From positions 151,984,199-152,048,198 of the forward strand of contig OX235279.1 in assembly GCA_944472155.2 (NCBI GenBank): a stretch of 64,000 nucleotides of DNA. Reading direction: 5' to 3'. This document shows positions 1 through 13,400 of this stretch, in pieces. The translations under genes were made by a program, and so were the position numbers. Each line of letters begins with the position of its first letter. Position 1 is the first letter of the stretch. The DNA comes from Trichobilharzia szidati. Its lineage: Eukaryota; Platyhelminthes; Trematoda; Strigeidida; Schistosomatidae. The notes under the pieces were generated by a model that worked only from the letters and a program-made list of their open reading frames with translations, did no database searches and had not been told where the DNA came from.

Positions 1-540
1 CCTATGCAAATCAGCTTGAACTTAGTTTAGGAATAGCATTGGCAGAAAAATCGTTACTTGGTTAGATTATAGTGGATAGGCGTATGCGTGCTGTTTAGCT
101 GAACGAGTCAGTTAGAAGGAAAGACTATGATACGTTTCGATGCCTTTTCATAATCTCCATGTACACCTCAACCAAATGCAGTCCAGACGAAGTAAAAGAA
201 GAGCGGCATCAAAAGCCACCAAGCAAGCTGCTAAAAGAAAAAACACTAATATGTAATCATTCTAGTAGGTGTTTTCAATACTCACGTAGGAGAGTGGTTC
301 TAATTAGAGAAGTATATTGATGGCAGTTACGGAGTCCCGCACCGATGAACCAACAACGGTGGTCGTTTTCTACATTTCTGTCCAGGACAAATTAAATCCA
401 TATGGAGAGACATTGTCTCAACTGACAACCTCCGTCGATAAGTAAAGGATGGATCCAAATAATTAGCGTAAGTATATCCTATCGACAGAGAGGGTATGTA
501 GAAGGCGTAGACTTCAATCACACACTAGTTCGTGCACGTA
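1..540. other. Unassigned AT-rich sequence
   Basis: No exon, conserved motif or repeat that I can name. The short open frames here show no protein-like composition. This is intergenic sequence downstream of the LEKR1-like gene. Confidence 0.4.
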
Positions 541-1080
541 TATAACTACAACTGAACGGACGAGGAAAACAGGCAGCTATGAAGCCAGTACGTCCCCAAC
601 TTTATAAGTACACTAAGTCTCTAATTAGGCGAGAAATGCATGCATTGACAATAAGAATCATCCTCAGGACGTCTGGCATAATATCCAGTTGGCTGTAGAA
701 ACAATGGTAAGGGCTGCTGATAACCTGAAACAAAAGGTCAGTGGCTCTCAGTGGATTTCTGCTGCTTCATGAGAACTGAGAGATTCAAGAAGGCCGATTT
801 CGAAGGACCCCGAAAACCAGCGACAAGTAGGACTATTTCCGAAAAGGATGGCGTTTTACTTACCTCAAAGGATAGACGACAGGAGTGTACAATAAGGAGC
901 AATCCAACTGTTCTACAGCTACAGTAAATTTGTCCACTACCCAAAACCTAGGCTTGTGGGATGCAAACATCAGTCTTCTACTTGTAAATGAATCTGCAAA
1001 AGCTATCTGTAATCTAAATGTAGTCGAAGCTGCAGGCTCAAATGGTATAACTCCAGAGTAGTTTAAGGATGACGATGTGT
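540..1080 (+). pseudogene. Degenerate LINE fragment (RTE/CFDP2-like, second type)
   Basis: In shifting frames this resembles the linker between endonuclease and reverse transcriptase of a LINE: TISEKDGVLLTSKDRRQE, then an AAGSNGITPE-like stretch corresponding to the usual A-A-G-P-D-G-x-x-P-E motif. Several stops and frame changes make it non-functional. It differs from the SR2-like RTE elsewhere in the window and probably belongs with the fragment at 51290-51650. Confidence 0.45.
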
Positions 1081-1186
1081 GAATAAAATAAGGTATTATT
1101 ATTAAATAAGATATTAGGTAATGTGTGAGGATTTTTATATATAATTTGCTAAATACTGGCTACCATGAATTCATCGCAACTAAATC

Positions 1187-1480
1187 TTACCGGTGATTTT
1201 GATTAGGACGTTTTGAAGAAATACTATTAGAACTAGAAACATTTGAATTATTGGAAACAGCACGCTTGATAGACTGTTCTGACTTTTTCGATGGTGAAAC
1301 TATTGGCGGTAGAGAATTATCTTTCTGTGTCTCATATTCATTCACTTCTTTTTGATCTGATGTATTCTGTTTTGATGAGTCGATCAAACTCATCAGCTGT
1401 TGTCTTGCATCAGTCAGTGCAGAGTTCAGTTCATCTCTCTCTAAGCATTCTTTTCCCACTGTAACATGAAGTTGTTTTAT
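1187..1480 (-). CDS. LEKR1-like exon 12 (stop codon)
   Basis: 294 nt including TAA (1187-1189). The acceptor is TTTTTCCAG and translation opens IKQLHVTVGKECLERDEL. The coiled coil ends at about residue 530. The last ~60 residues are rich in Ser, Asn, Gln and Lys, with a VSPSKKSEQSIKR basic patch, and end NQNHR. Confidence 0.85.
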   Translation of the reverse strand: MKQLHVTVGKECLERDELNSALTDARQQLMSLIDSSKQNTSDQKEVNEYETQKDNSLPPIVSPSKKSEQSIKRAVSNNSNVSSSNSISSKRPNQNHR

Positions 1481-4400
1481 CTGGAAAAATAAATGCTGTG
1501 TTAGTAACAGACAGATATTACCATGCAGTTGTAGATACTTCTAATGAAATAAGTAATTATATAAAAGCGAACAAAGAAATGAAAGTTAGATAACAATATT
1601 TACAAAGGTATGTAAAAATGCGCAAGACTGCTATGTGGAATCTAAATTTATCCATTTGCCAGTAAAGCCTTGATAGGTATGGTAACACCGACTAAATGAT
1701 GGTCAACTACACAGATCTACAAACTACAAATAGATATTATTAATTTTCTATAGTTTGGTTTGTAAGGGTTTGCGTACTGCCGATGATTCCCAAACTAGGA
1801 TGAAACAGCAGCTGTCCAGTACTCCCTGGTTTTCAATGGTTCTCTAACTGATATCAATCCGTGATCAACTCGTAAAACATAACTAATCCTTACAAACCAA
1901 ACTATAGAAAATTTATCTGATGCTCGCTAGTGACTTGCTACAGGATGGAGTTTCCTGGAGTTCTAGTGAGAAGTCGTAACCAATGAGGTCCATCCAGTCA
2001 AATGTGTGAGGATGGATGTCTCACCGATGAAATTGGTTGGTCGTCGCGCTAAATTACGAATTGGTAGAAGTTAGAATTCATGGACTGGCCACTGAATCGG
2101 GTCCCAGTGGCTGAATGGTATACGAACCAGCTTGCCTTGTAACCGGAAGGTCGTGGGTTCGAATCTCACGGCGTGGGTGCGAACTGCCGATGATTCATAA
2201 ACTAGGCTGATGAAACAGTTGGATGTCCAGTACTCCCCGGTTTCCAGTGGTTCTCTAACTGATATCAATCCGTGGTCAAGTCGTTAAGACATTATTAGAC
2301 ATGAAGCACACAATGATATTTGCAAACCCGTCTTTTTTAATTTGAAAAAGAAAACAAGTTCCTATTTGATTATTTACCTCCTTCTGATACTTTTCAATTT
2401 GATTTTCAAGATTTGTTTTAACAATATTTGAATTATTTACCGCATCAGTTAACTGATTGATTTCATCTTTCATTGTTTGCATGATACGACGATGCTCTTC
2501 TTGTAGAACAATATTTTCTCTTTCTGTAATGTATTTTTCCATAAAAGAAAATCTAAAGATCACGACAAAATCAGTCGTAACAATAGTATGACAAAAAGCT
2601 TTTAAAGGACATGAAAAAGGATATGTTAAAATGTCGGATAACGTTGGATGCCGTTTTATCATTACTAAAAATCATTCGACCTATGTATATAATAGGAAAC
2701 TTCAATTGTAATTCTTTCAGCACGACAACGGCAACTCATGCATTCGTAGTGACAAGTAACAACCTCTCTTGGTTGACAATAAGGCTGTAAAAGAAGGAAT
2801 GGTTGGACGAGAGGTCAGCAGCCTTACTTTGTAGACAACATTCTCACTGAAACTTTAAGGCACAAAAGAAATTAAAGTATTCCTAGCTGAAATCGAGGAG
2901 ATCCCTCGAATGACGCCAGTGGGTGAAAGCCTCCAAGAAACCAGACTACTGTCGATGAAAACAATGGTTAGGACTCTCGCCGACCATGCAAATGTTCAGG
3001 GGTTCGATCCCCTGCCGACACACACTTGATATCAATGGTCGGCCTGCAAAATTCGAGCGACCGATATCACATGCTGAAAATTCCATAATTGTACCAAAAA
3101 TACGGTGTGGAATCAAGCTGTAATCAAAAAAGAGAATGTCCTCATTATGTTTGTGGCTGAATATCAAGGTGGCTCAAATTTTGTAGTAAAAGATTTACTA
3201 TACAAGTGTAAGAAGTATGTGAGAGCAGATGAAAAAGAGGTGAACTCCAAATTATTAACTGCAGAGTCAGTAATTTACACAGAAAAGAAGAATAAGTTCA
3301 GCAAAGATATCTTTTCAGCTATTTCATCCTCAAAAGCTGTACAATCGCAGTCACAAAAAAGTGAGGACAAGGCTTACAGGACACACTATTGAGAAGTGAA
3401 ACAGATATTGATTCACTTCACTACCCAGAGAAGCGAACTACCAAAATCAAGCTAAAAGCCTTCAAAATGGCTGGAGATCGGCTATAATTCAAGTCCAACA
3501 TTCATAAAGTGAAGGAAAGTGCTCCAGAGGACTCCTTTACTGCAGTCATTTGCAAACGGTCGAAGCAAAAATCAACATCGATGGTGATATACGCGCGTAA
3601 GAGCACTGGAAATCTCTAAAGCAGACGTGGGAGGAAACTTCAATATACATCTTGGGAAAGAAACAGAGGCAGAACTAGAAATGTCTCACTACACACACCT
3701 GGAATCTGACAGATCACAGAAGGATGATGCGACGAAAGGTGAACCACTGCAGAGATGAACAACCAAAAAAGAGGCTGACTACAACATGAAGAACACTGAA
3801 CAAAGGAGTGAAGAAGACTTCTATGAAAAACAAGAGATGCTCTCAGGATTCACTAGAAAATGAAGCAGAACAGACTGCAGGAAGGCGAAACTTCAGGACA
3901 CTATATCAGATCACTTGGTCACTACCCAGAAGAGGTTTTCACAGATGAAGACAATGCATGATAGCGAAGGAAACACAATGATCAAACAGACGGAAGAGAG
4001 AGGAAGCTAGGGCTAGGCGGTTCAATTGACTCAAACATGAATCAAACATCACCTACAATTAGTCAAAAAATGACACCAGTTGACACAGAACTACCAGAGA
4101 ACACAGACCACCAATGAAACACCTCACCGACAATGCTCACACTACCACTACTACTACTACGAAAGGTGTTGAGGAAGAGGAAGTCAGCTGCTGACTGGAA
4201 GGAACACTGACGTTTCAAACTCCCAGAGTAAGGTGAACAGGGTTTGTGTAAGAAGTGGTGTGGAATCATTCCCCTGTTTATCACATGCAAACTAATAAAC
4301 CACGTCGTTCTAGAAAGACTGGAAGGTGAATTGGATGAAAGACTTCACCTGGAGTAGGCTATGTCCAGGAAGAAAACAGTCATTCGCAGACCGAATCACA

Positions 4401-7400
4401 ACACCACACATCATCACTGAATATAGTCTAGAGTGGCAGTCAACTCCATACCTCAATTTCATTTTTTCGGAAATCACTACGGTAGCGTCTTTCACGAAGT
4501 TATCCGTAAACTATATCAACACTGTGTAGTTCAGTGACTCAAAGGATTTTAAAATGCATTTAATAGTTGTGTGATGGTGATGACATTTCACAACAAGTAA
4601 TTCACAACGGAAAGGTCACTGCAGCTTTAAGGGTGACGACAGGAATAGGCTGAAGCCACCTACTATCATCGACGATCTTCTTGATTGTGGTGGACTGGAT
4701 TATGCAACAGACTATGATGAGTGAGAAGACAGGCGTAAAAAAAGGATCTCGGAAGATGTGGAGTTCTTCATACACTCTCAGTCTCAAAAGTGTTCTTCTT
4801 TCACTAACAAAACTTGATTAAACAGACAGATAAGGAAGTGCAGCTGGAATGATTTTATCCACTAATAATTGATTGCCAACAATAAGTCAAAACCAGCTGA
4901 CTAATTTATAAATATGATTATGGTAATAAGTTACCCTTTTGTTTAACTTGTATTGTAAGTTGTTCAACTTTTTGAATTAACTGGTTTTTATATTGTTCCA
5001 TTTCTGATTCCTTTTCTTCAAGCACTTTTTTGAATTCTTCTTCAAGTGTTGACTTCAGTGTGTTATAAAAACGAATGAAAAAAGTAGATAGATGATAAAC
5101 TGGTATAATATACTGGACCAAGCAAATTGTATACCTTTTTCTTTACTATATTTGACAGGTTGACTATAAATATAGGTACAAAAATAGGTTATTGTGACTG
5201 TACCACTAAGTGAAAGGAGTCTCTATCAGGTGAACGTTTATTCCTCTTGTTTCCCTGTTCATTCTGTTGATTCTCACATGTTCTTAGTGTCTAAGAAGCG
5301 TAAATCTTTTCGTTTATCTCATTTCAGTTGTTTGTACTGTTGGTTCATAATAAATTTACTTATGTACTATAAAAAGTCTTTGAATAAAAGCTCTACCTAG
5401 AGTAGTACTATTTAATCGTTTGCCAGAAAATGTCTGATATAGCAGGTGACTACTGTAAATGAAGTGAAAAACTAAACATCATCTACAGTTAAATCAGTGA
5501 CGCCTAGACTATTAGTCCAATGCTTAAATGACTGAGCTGTGAAACCCACCTGCAAACCACATTTCCATTCCACTACAATCACCTAGAGTTTCTGTCAAGC
5601 TGAGACTGTCTGAGGGGAGTCTGGATCGTATTGAGTGAAATTCATATGCTTGATGATCAAAAGGTGAAGCAAGAAAATGGATAGTACCTGGATTTCATAA
5701 TTTAGTCAATAAAGTGCATATAGCTAATCAGTAATCTAAAGGTCGCTTGCTTCGATACTGCTACAACTCCGGCTGTTATTTCACCTCTATTCATCACTCA
5801 CTATATATTAATCCAATTCAGCTGATGACTGAAAGGATATTAAGGCTCCAGGTGTATACCTGTCGGTCAGTAGGATTACATTTGAAGTAATATTCTATTG
5901 ATTTCAGCTCACAAAATCTTAAATAAACAATATAACGTGTGAGTGATTATTTCCTTGTGTATAATTCTTCTTTTTTTTATAGTGATTCCGCGGGATGTGT
6001 GTAATAGTCTAATTATATACATTTTGTGCGTCGGTGGCATAGCGGTTAGAACGCTCGCCGACCATGCAAATTTTCTGGGGTTCGATCCCCGGCCGACGCA
6101 CTCCTTTACCTCGCTAAGCCAGAAATAATGCTGGTGAAGAGGAAAGGTTGGGCATGAGGCTAGCAAACCCATCCTGTAAAATAAACACTGCTACAGAAAC
6201 TTCAAGCCTCTAGCTTGAAGCCCTATGTTCCACTGGGAATGTGAAGGAAAAAAATATACATTTAAAAAAATGCATAATACTCAAAAAATGCAGGTTGTAT
6301 TGTTTTTACTTTAGAATGCAATTTAACGTTGAGCTCATTTTCTATTTCATGAAGTTTCAGTTGTAATTGTCTACACGATTCGTCTTGTGAATCTCTAAAA
6401 CAAATAGCATTAGTAGAATAGAACTGTTATAGAAAAGATTACTTATTTTTACAACTACTACTAAAAAACAGACCACACAGGCCTGTCTACTTTAACAGTG
6501 AAATAAGACAGTAGGTTAACTGAAATTTATGCTGTAAGAATAAAGATTCGAGACATTGTTGATATGAGTAAGTAAGTAACTTCAAATTAGTTTCCCACAT
6601 GTTCAAACTGAAGTCTCACTACAGAAGTTCGGCTAATCAACAATCCCACTAATAAGTGGAGTGAGTTAAAGTGCGTGTATGACTATTGAGTGGCATTATC
6701 ATTGCTACACTATGCAGTATGACTGTTTGCAAATAGTTTTTTTAAAATTCTATAATAGTAAAGACTGAATTCGGTGTAAAGTTACAACAATTACGGGAAA
6801 AAGTATTCGATCCGTTGAAGTCAATTTGAATTTCCGATATACTTCGTCTCTGTTGAAATTTCGTCTCCTAGTACAGTTGCTTCGACAGTGGTGTGAGATA
6901 AACATGACGTTTTCTGGTTGTTGGTATCCAGCAGTAAATGAGACCTAAACAAAGCAAAGCGCGTATCTTGGATTCCACTTCTGACCTCCACCAAACAAGT
7001 AACATAAAGGATTTCATTATATCTTTTACAGACACTTGAAGTCTCATCAGACTTTAGCTAGTGCATAAAATCTCATTTGTCACAAGAACTTTATCATAAT
7101 TATTATTATGTCTGCGTTAGTAGGTTAATAGGTATTGTGTGTGGAGTTATTCAATCAACATTCCTTGCCTGTTAACAACCGGTGACCTGTTGGATGCTAA
7201 ATTCTGAGTACAATTAAGTTCCCTTTTAGATGTGAACCAGAATCAATAGAAACTAACATCAACTTAGAGTCAGTTGTCTTTATTATTATTATTGTTTCCT
7301 TTAATTCCTAGAGGAACATAGGGCTTCAGCCGTGCGTCTCCATTGCGTTCGGTTCTCTGCTAGAGTCTTCACCTGGCTCCAAGTCTGCCCACACGTTTTC

Positions 7401-10400
7401 ATCTCCTCTTCACATGACCTCCTCCAAGTCACCCTTGCACTGACGACCAACTCGCCGCTTCCCTTTCGGGTTCCACTCGAGCAATGGCTTGTCTAGTGAT
7501 GTCACTTGATGGTTTCCTCAGAGTATGGCCAATCCATTTCCATTTCCTTCTGCATATTTGTTTCACAATCGGTTCCTGCTGTGTTGGTTCGCTCATTGCC
7601 AGAGATCTCTGTTGCTGATCTTTTCTGGCCGGCCATCTGATCTTGAGTATTGAGCGAAGACAGCTGTTAATGAAGGTCTGTAGTTTGTTTGAGATGCTCT
7701 TTATGACGCGCAGTGCAAGTCTCTGATCCGTATAGTAGCACTGACTTCACATTGGAGTTGAAAATCCGGATCTTATTTTTCATGCTGAGTGCTGTTGACC
7801 TCCACACAGACTTGAGAGTAGTGAAAGCTTGTCTTGCTCTTCCGATTCTTGCTTTGATATCCTCGTCAGTTCCGTCTGCCTGTAGTTGAAACGATGCTTC
7901 CCAGGTAGGTAAAGGAGGTTGTTTCTTTCAGGTTCTTTCCATTTATGCTGATTGTTGTCTGTTGTTGTTGTTGCTGTTGGTGGTGTTGCCCAGGAATCTT
8001 CATCACCTACGTCTGTTTTCTCTATGTTCACCTGAAGTCCTATCTTCTCTGGATGCTTCTTCTGCCAACTTGTTGCTTTTCGCTTGCATATCTTCCAGTT
8101 TGTGGGAAATCAGACATATATCATCGGCGAAGTCAAGATCCTCCAAGTTTTTTGTGTGAGTCCATTTTATGCCTGTTTCCTCATTGCCCGCTGTTTGTCA
8201 CATTATCCAGTCTACTGCAATCAGGAAAATCATTGGAGATAGTAGGCAGCCAGCTTGTCTTACTCCTGTCGTCACTTCGAAGGATTCCGTAAGTTTCCCG
8301 TTGTGGATTACTTGGCATGCAGCATTGTCGTACAGCTGTTGGATGAGATGTATAATTGTCGGTGGCACCCCGTAGTAGCTAAGTAGTTGCCAAATCACCT
8401 CTCGATCGACGCTGTCGAAGGCCTTTTCAAAGTCGATGAAGTTGAGATAGAGAGGTGACTGCCATTCCAAACTTTGTTCAATGATGATCCGTAGTGTGGC
8501 GATTTGATCAATACATGACTTGTTTCTCCTGAATCCAGCTTGTTCCGGTCGAAGTTTTTCATCCAGGGCTTGTTTGATCCTTTCCAGGATGATGCGGCTT
8601 AGTATTTTGCTTGGGATGGACAGGAGCACAATTCCGCGCCAGTTCTTGCATTGACTTAAGTCTCCTTTCTTTGGTAGTTTGAATAAGTATCCTTTCTTCC
8701 AATCCTCGGGTACTTTGCCTTCTTTCCACACCTTCTCCAGTAGTGGCGTCATCATGTCCGCTGTTGTCTCTTGGTCCATTTTCAATGCTTCTGCTGGGAT
8801 TCCATCTGGTCCTGCTGCTTTTCCAGCTTTTAGCATCTTGATTGCCTTATACATTCATGAAATAAGAAAAAACTTTGACTAAGGACCTGTGAAATAAGTC
8901 GATTAAGAATGGGTAGTTGCTAGAAATGCGTTAGAAATAAATCATGAAGAATTAAAATTGTTTGCCTTCTGTAAACAAAAATACATCAGTCTAAAAGTGA
9001 GGGTGAATGAAGTAAATACTGTTAAAATAATCAAAATTTAATTTATCCATTTGAAAAACTCCATTTGGCTGTAGCTGTAAGCATTCATTTATTAATAAAT
9101 TCTAAGTCATAATAATCAATATATCACCAAATATTCAATTAAATTTAGTTCCACAATAAGTTCCACTAACCTTCATTGAGTCAATAACTTCATTTCGATA
9201 TTCATACTATGAGTAAACTACTATTTATAACATTTTAAAGTAGCTATTTTAGGATGCTGACAGGCACAGGTTGACAAGCACATGGACTCATGTGAAAAAT
9301 GGACCAAATCCATTTTATCTAACTCACATCACCCTCTTCACTCACAACTCTCCCCTTGAATCTCATCAGGCAAAACGAGAAGCCTATATAGAAAACTATG
9401 TGCTCGCACCAGAAAGTACAAAAACTCAACCATACCCTACTTAGCTCGTGTTCTGTGTGATAAAGAAAGCATTAGGCGTGACACGTATAATTCATTAAAT
9501 AGTCAGTAGAACAACTGGATTTCGTCTTTCCAACTCACATCATCAATAGGTACAACATTTTCTTTATTTCTTTTCCTTTTCTCTCTCTTTTTTCTTTTAT
9601 TTCCGTTATGTGCTGCTTTGTTTCTTTCTCTCGCTTACGCCAGTTAATAAGACAGCTCCCACTTTTCTGACACCTTCAAACACTGTTCAGCCTTACCTTT
9701 GCTACTGACATGCCAATGGGTTGTTATAATAATGAGCTGTGGTTTCCCTAATCTATGTAGAATTCTATTTATTGATAATGTACTAACTGAATGCAATACT
9801 GTAGTAAAAATGCTGAGAATTCCATTCTGTATCACAAGTACTGTTTTGGAATAAAGCAAATTATTATTATTATTATGCTACTTAACTTCAGACGATTGCA
9901 GACAATCGACAGCAAGTCCTGAATCTATGTTCAGTGGTTACTGGAACTCTCCTTAACAAAGTTTATGTGCAATCTTCAAGGAACTGATGTCCCCTCTAAG
10001 ACTCAAAACCGCATTATCCAGTGCCTCAAGCTGCGGAGTTTCAGGGAGGATAACATTTCTTTCAATATCGCAGATATGCATTATTGACCAGGGGCCAACG
10101 TGCACAACACCTAGGTTCAGCGCTTCCTGCCGATAGTATCCAACCATCTAACATGATTTCAAAAAGTGCAGCGCGATGGCAAGTCGCCTAGATTGGTGAT
10201 CATATATTGCAAACGTGACTGACAGGACTAAACATATGACAATGGTTACACCCTAGTGACCAGTCAGTATTAAAAGTCACCACTTTTTATATTATCTCAG
10301 GTAATTGCACAATTCGAAAGCTGTTAACTGTGAGATAGAGAAAAAGGTTGTACTATAGATTACTGTAGAAGTGTATTATCTATGTTGAAGGCATATATCA

Positions 10401-13400
10401 AGCCGATGAGTTTTTAAATCAGACTGGAATATACATCCACGTTTTCATTGTCAATTACCACTCAATAAATTAGAAATCTGAAGTCAGTAACTTAAAGTAA
10501 AGCATGTCAATTAGAATTATGGAAAATACAAAAGATAAAAAAGCTGTTAGGGATTTGATTACAGATTGAATGTACACCGTTTTGTGACAAATAAAAATAG
10601 CCTGAATGGAGATAAATTTTCTAAACTTCACATACACCCATGGATAAAGTTTAATAAAAAGTTTATAAAACTTGAAAATCCACAATGATCCTTGCATAAT
10701 GCACATATGCATCATCATTATATTTTTAAGTATTTATCCGTCTTTCCAAATACATTATCCAGGGTAAATTCACTAAATAAAATTTCCAATGTTATTAACT
10801 ATGTTAAATTGAATGATTGAAACCCATCAACGTGTTTCCAAGTCTGTTTAAAACACATTTCACATGCTAGCCATTCACCACGTTCATGTCTAAATAAACG
10901 ATCAACAACTACTTGGTTAACGAAGAATGTAAAACTGAAGAACTCTTCAGTACCTCATCATGAGAAGACTAAAAATGTAGTGACAGAACTTTTGGTATTA
11001 TTCAAAAAAAATCGTAGTTTAGGTTATGGCTAAGATCACTCATTTGATTTCAACAAAACAAACGTGAAAATTCATGAAGATAAAAAAGTGTGCAACTAAA
11101 AGCTTACCTAATTGCCTTTAATTCGAATATTTCTTGTCTCCTCCTTTCGAGTTCACTATTTAATTGATTATTTAGTCCTGTGTAGAAATAAGATAAGAAA
11201 TAAGATCCTACTTATTTTCACAGTATAACAATAATATATATATATATATTGTTTAAAGAATTTCATAACGAGCTGACATAGGTTAGAGAACCATTGGAAA
11301 ACCGGCAGGGAGTGCTGGACACCTGTTTCGTCCTACTTTGCGACTCTTCCGCAGTACGCACTCACCATAGGAGTTCGAACCCAGGGCCTTCTGGTTACAA
11401 GGTGTGAGGAAAAATACCCACCGAAGACATTGGCTAGCGGTCGCGCTATGTCGTGATTTGGCAGAAGTTGGAATTCATGGGCCATTGAATCGTGTCTCAG
11501 TGGCTTAATGGTCTACGAGCTGGCTCGCCTTGTAACCATAAGGCCCTGGGTTCGAACCCTTGCGGTGGGTGCATACTGCTGAAGAGTACCAAGCTAGGAC
11601 GGAGGAGATAGATGTCCAGTACTCCAATGGTTTTCTAAACTACATCAGCTCATGATGAAATTATAAATATATTATGTATAAAGTCAGAAGTTATTGCCAG
11701 TCTCTAAGAAAATAAATCAAACTGTATAGGAATTAACAGTGTGTGAAAAATAGTGAATAATCTTCCGCAACCGAAGGGGTTGTCAACTAGTTATTTAGGT
11801 AATAGATAATCATCTAGAAACAGTTGATAGGGAAAGAGAGAAAAAAGGATTGAAAGTGGGCTAGAGAAATAAAGAATAAAAGGACTACATAAAGTTTAGC
11901 ATACAATTTTAAAGTTTTTGAGGCACTATTCAAAGTATACAGCATAATATATGCATGAAAATAGGAAAGTTTTCGGAGCATCAGACGACATTAATTTAAA
12001 CTCTTGGTATATTTAATGGGTTTTTTCTTGGGGGGGGGGGGGATGATTAATTTAAGGATAATCTCTGTCACAGAATAATTTTTCACCTAGTGAAGACATT
12101 AGAATCAGTGAGGCGTTCATTTTAGTCTACGACAAAATATTCACATTGTGTAGCTCTTATAAATGATATCTTGTAATAAACACAGACTGAAATTAAGCTG
12201 TTCACATTTTTAAATTCTATGAACTTTTTCATTTCTTGTTCTCAGACCTTAGATAATATATGAGAAGGATATTTACATATCTGGCAATGTAAATGGTTTT
12301 AGAAAAACTATCAGGTTAATAATGTTGAGTAATTTGGTATCTAAGTTTCAGTAGAAATACTGTCACACACTGGGTATACAAGTACATTCGGCTGTCTAGT
12401 CTCAAACATGATAAGGCGCACATATTGGATTCCCCTGCTAACAATCATTAGCTAGATGAAATCACTTCAAATGTACAATTCTAAAGCTTAAAGATAGGTT
12501 AATCAATAAGTTTATAAACCTACAGCATGTAGACGAATAACGATTAAATTTAAGCATAAAAGTACTGGCGTTTATATTTATATGAAATGAAGTCGACAAA
12601 AAATTTACGCTATTGATTGCTATTATTCTCTGTGTAGTGTTATTTAAGCTACTCCGTCGAACAGTTCAGAGGTAACTTCTGCGACTGAAGCCTCGAGTGA
12701 CACTGGTTCGACGTCTCAGAGAGGACATCAGTGCCTTCCAGGCTGCAGACATGCCTTGCCTATGAATTTTAGTAACTTCGAAACCTAAGTCAAGCGAGGG
12801 CTTCCCTAACAGTTACATCCTAACATTGATTCAAAATTTTACTGCGATGGTGATTCCCCTAGATTAATGACTACAATCCAAACTTCATTCAGTACCATGA
12901 CTAAGGATTTGACACATGATGCTATTTCATCCTAGTGACCACCTGTTTATATAACCTATTCACCACATAAGTCATCCAATAAATCAATAGTTAAGTGTCA
13001 TAGATCTTCACAGTAGTGTATGCGCATTGATTCTTTATCTTCTGAGTATATTACTAATTCTCTATAATGCACACGTCTGCATGTCCAGTGTGAATAGCGT
13101 GTATCTCAGCAAAGTAATCATCTAATTACAGTTTTGCAGATAATCCTTCGATAACAATATACTATTATTTCTGAAGATTCAAATAATTTCAATGTTCTAC
13201 ACCATTTCAATAGTTTCATTTTAGACAGCGGTGAATCTGTACAATCTCAGTGATATATTTACTTAGTCTATTAAAATAACTTCATTCTACTTCCATTAAT
13301 TTGGATAATCTCTCCTGGGTATGGTGGCTTCATGGTACTTCGTCTCACAATGTTATAGGTTGTACAAGTGACTTCGTACATAACTGTCACAGTTCTCCGA

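Noticed and set aside
2524..2662. Extension of exon 11 to an upstream ATG as an independent small gene
   Set aside because: The acceptor at 2524 gives a phase match to exon 10; upstream sequence has no coiled-coil character.
6027..6100. A functional tRNA gene
   Set aside because: The cloverleaf is good, but the unit continues into a repeated SINE body and LINE-like tail found at several other loci.
7945..8292. Cys/Trp-rich open frame on the plus strand (small secreted protein candidate)
   Set aside because: It is the antisense of the truncated RTE reverse transcriptase; the Cys run comes from a repetitive codon tract on the opposite strand.
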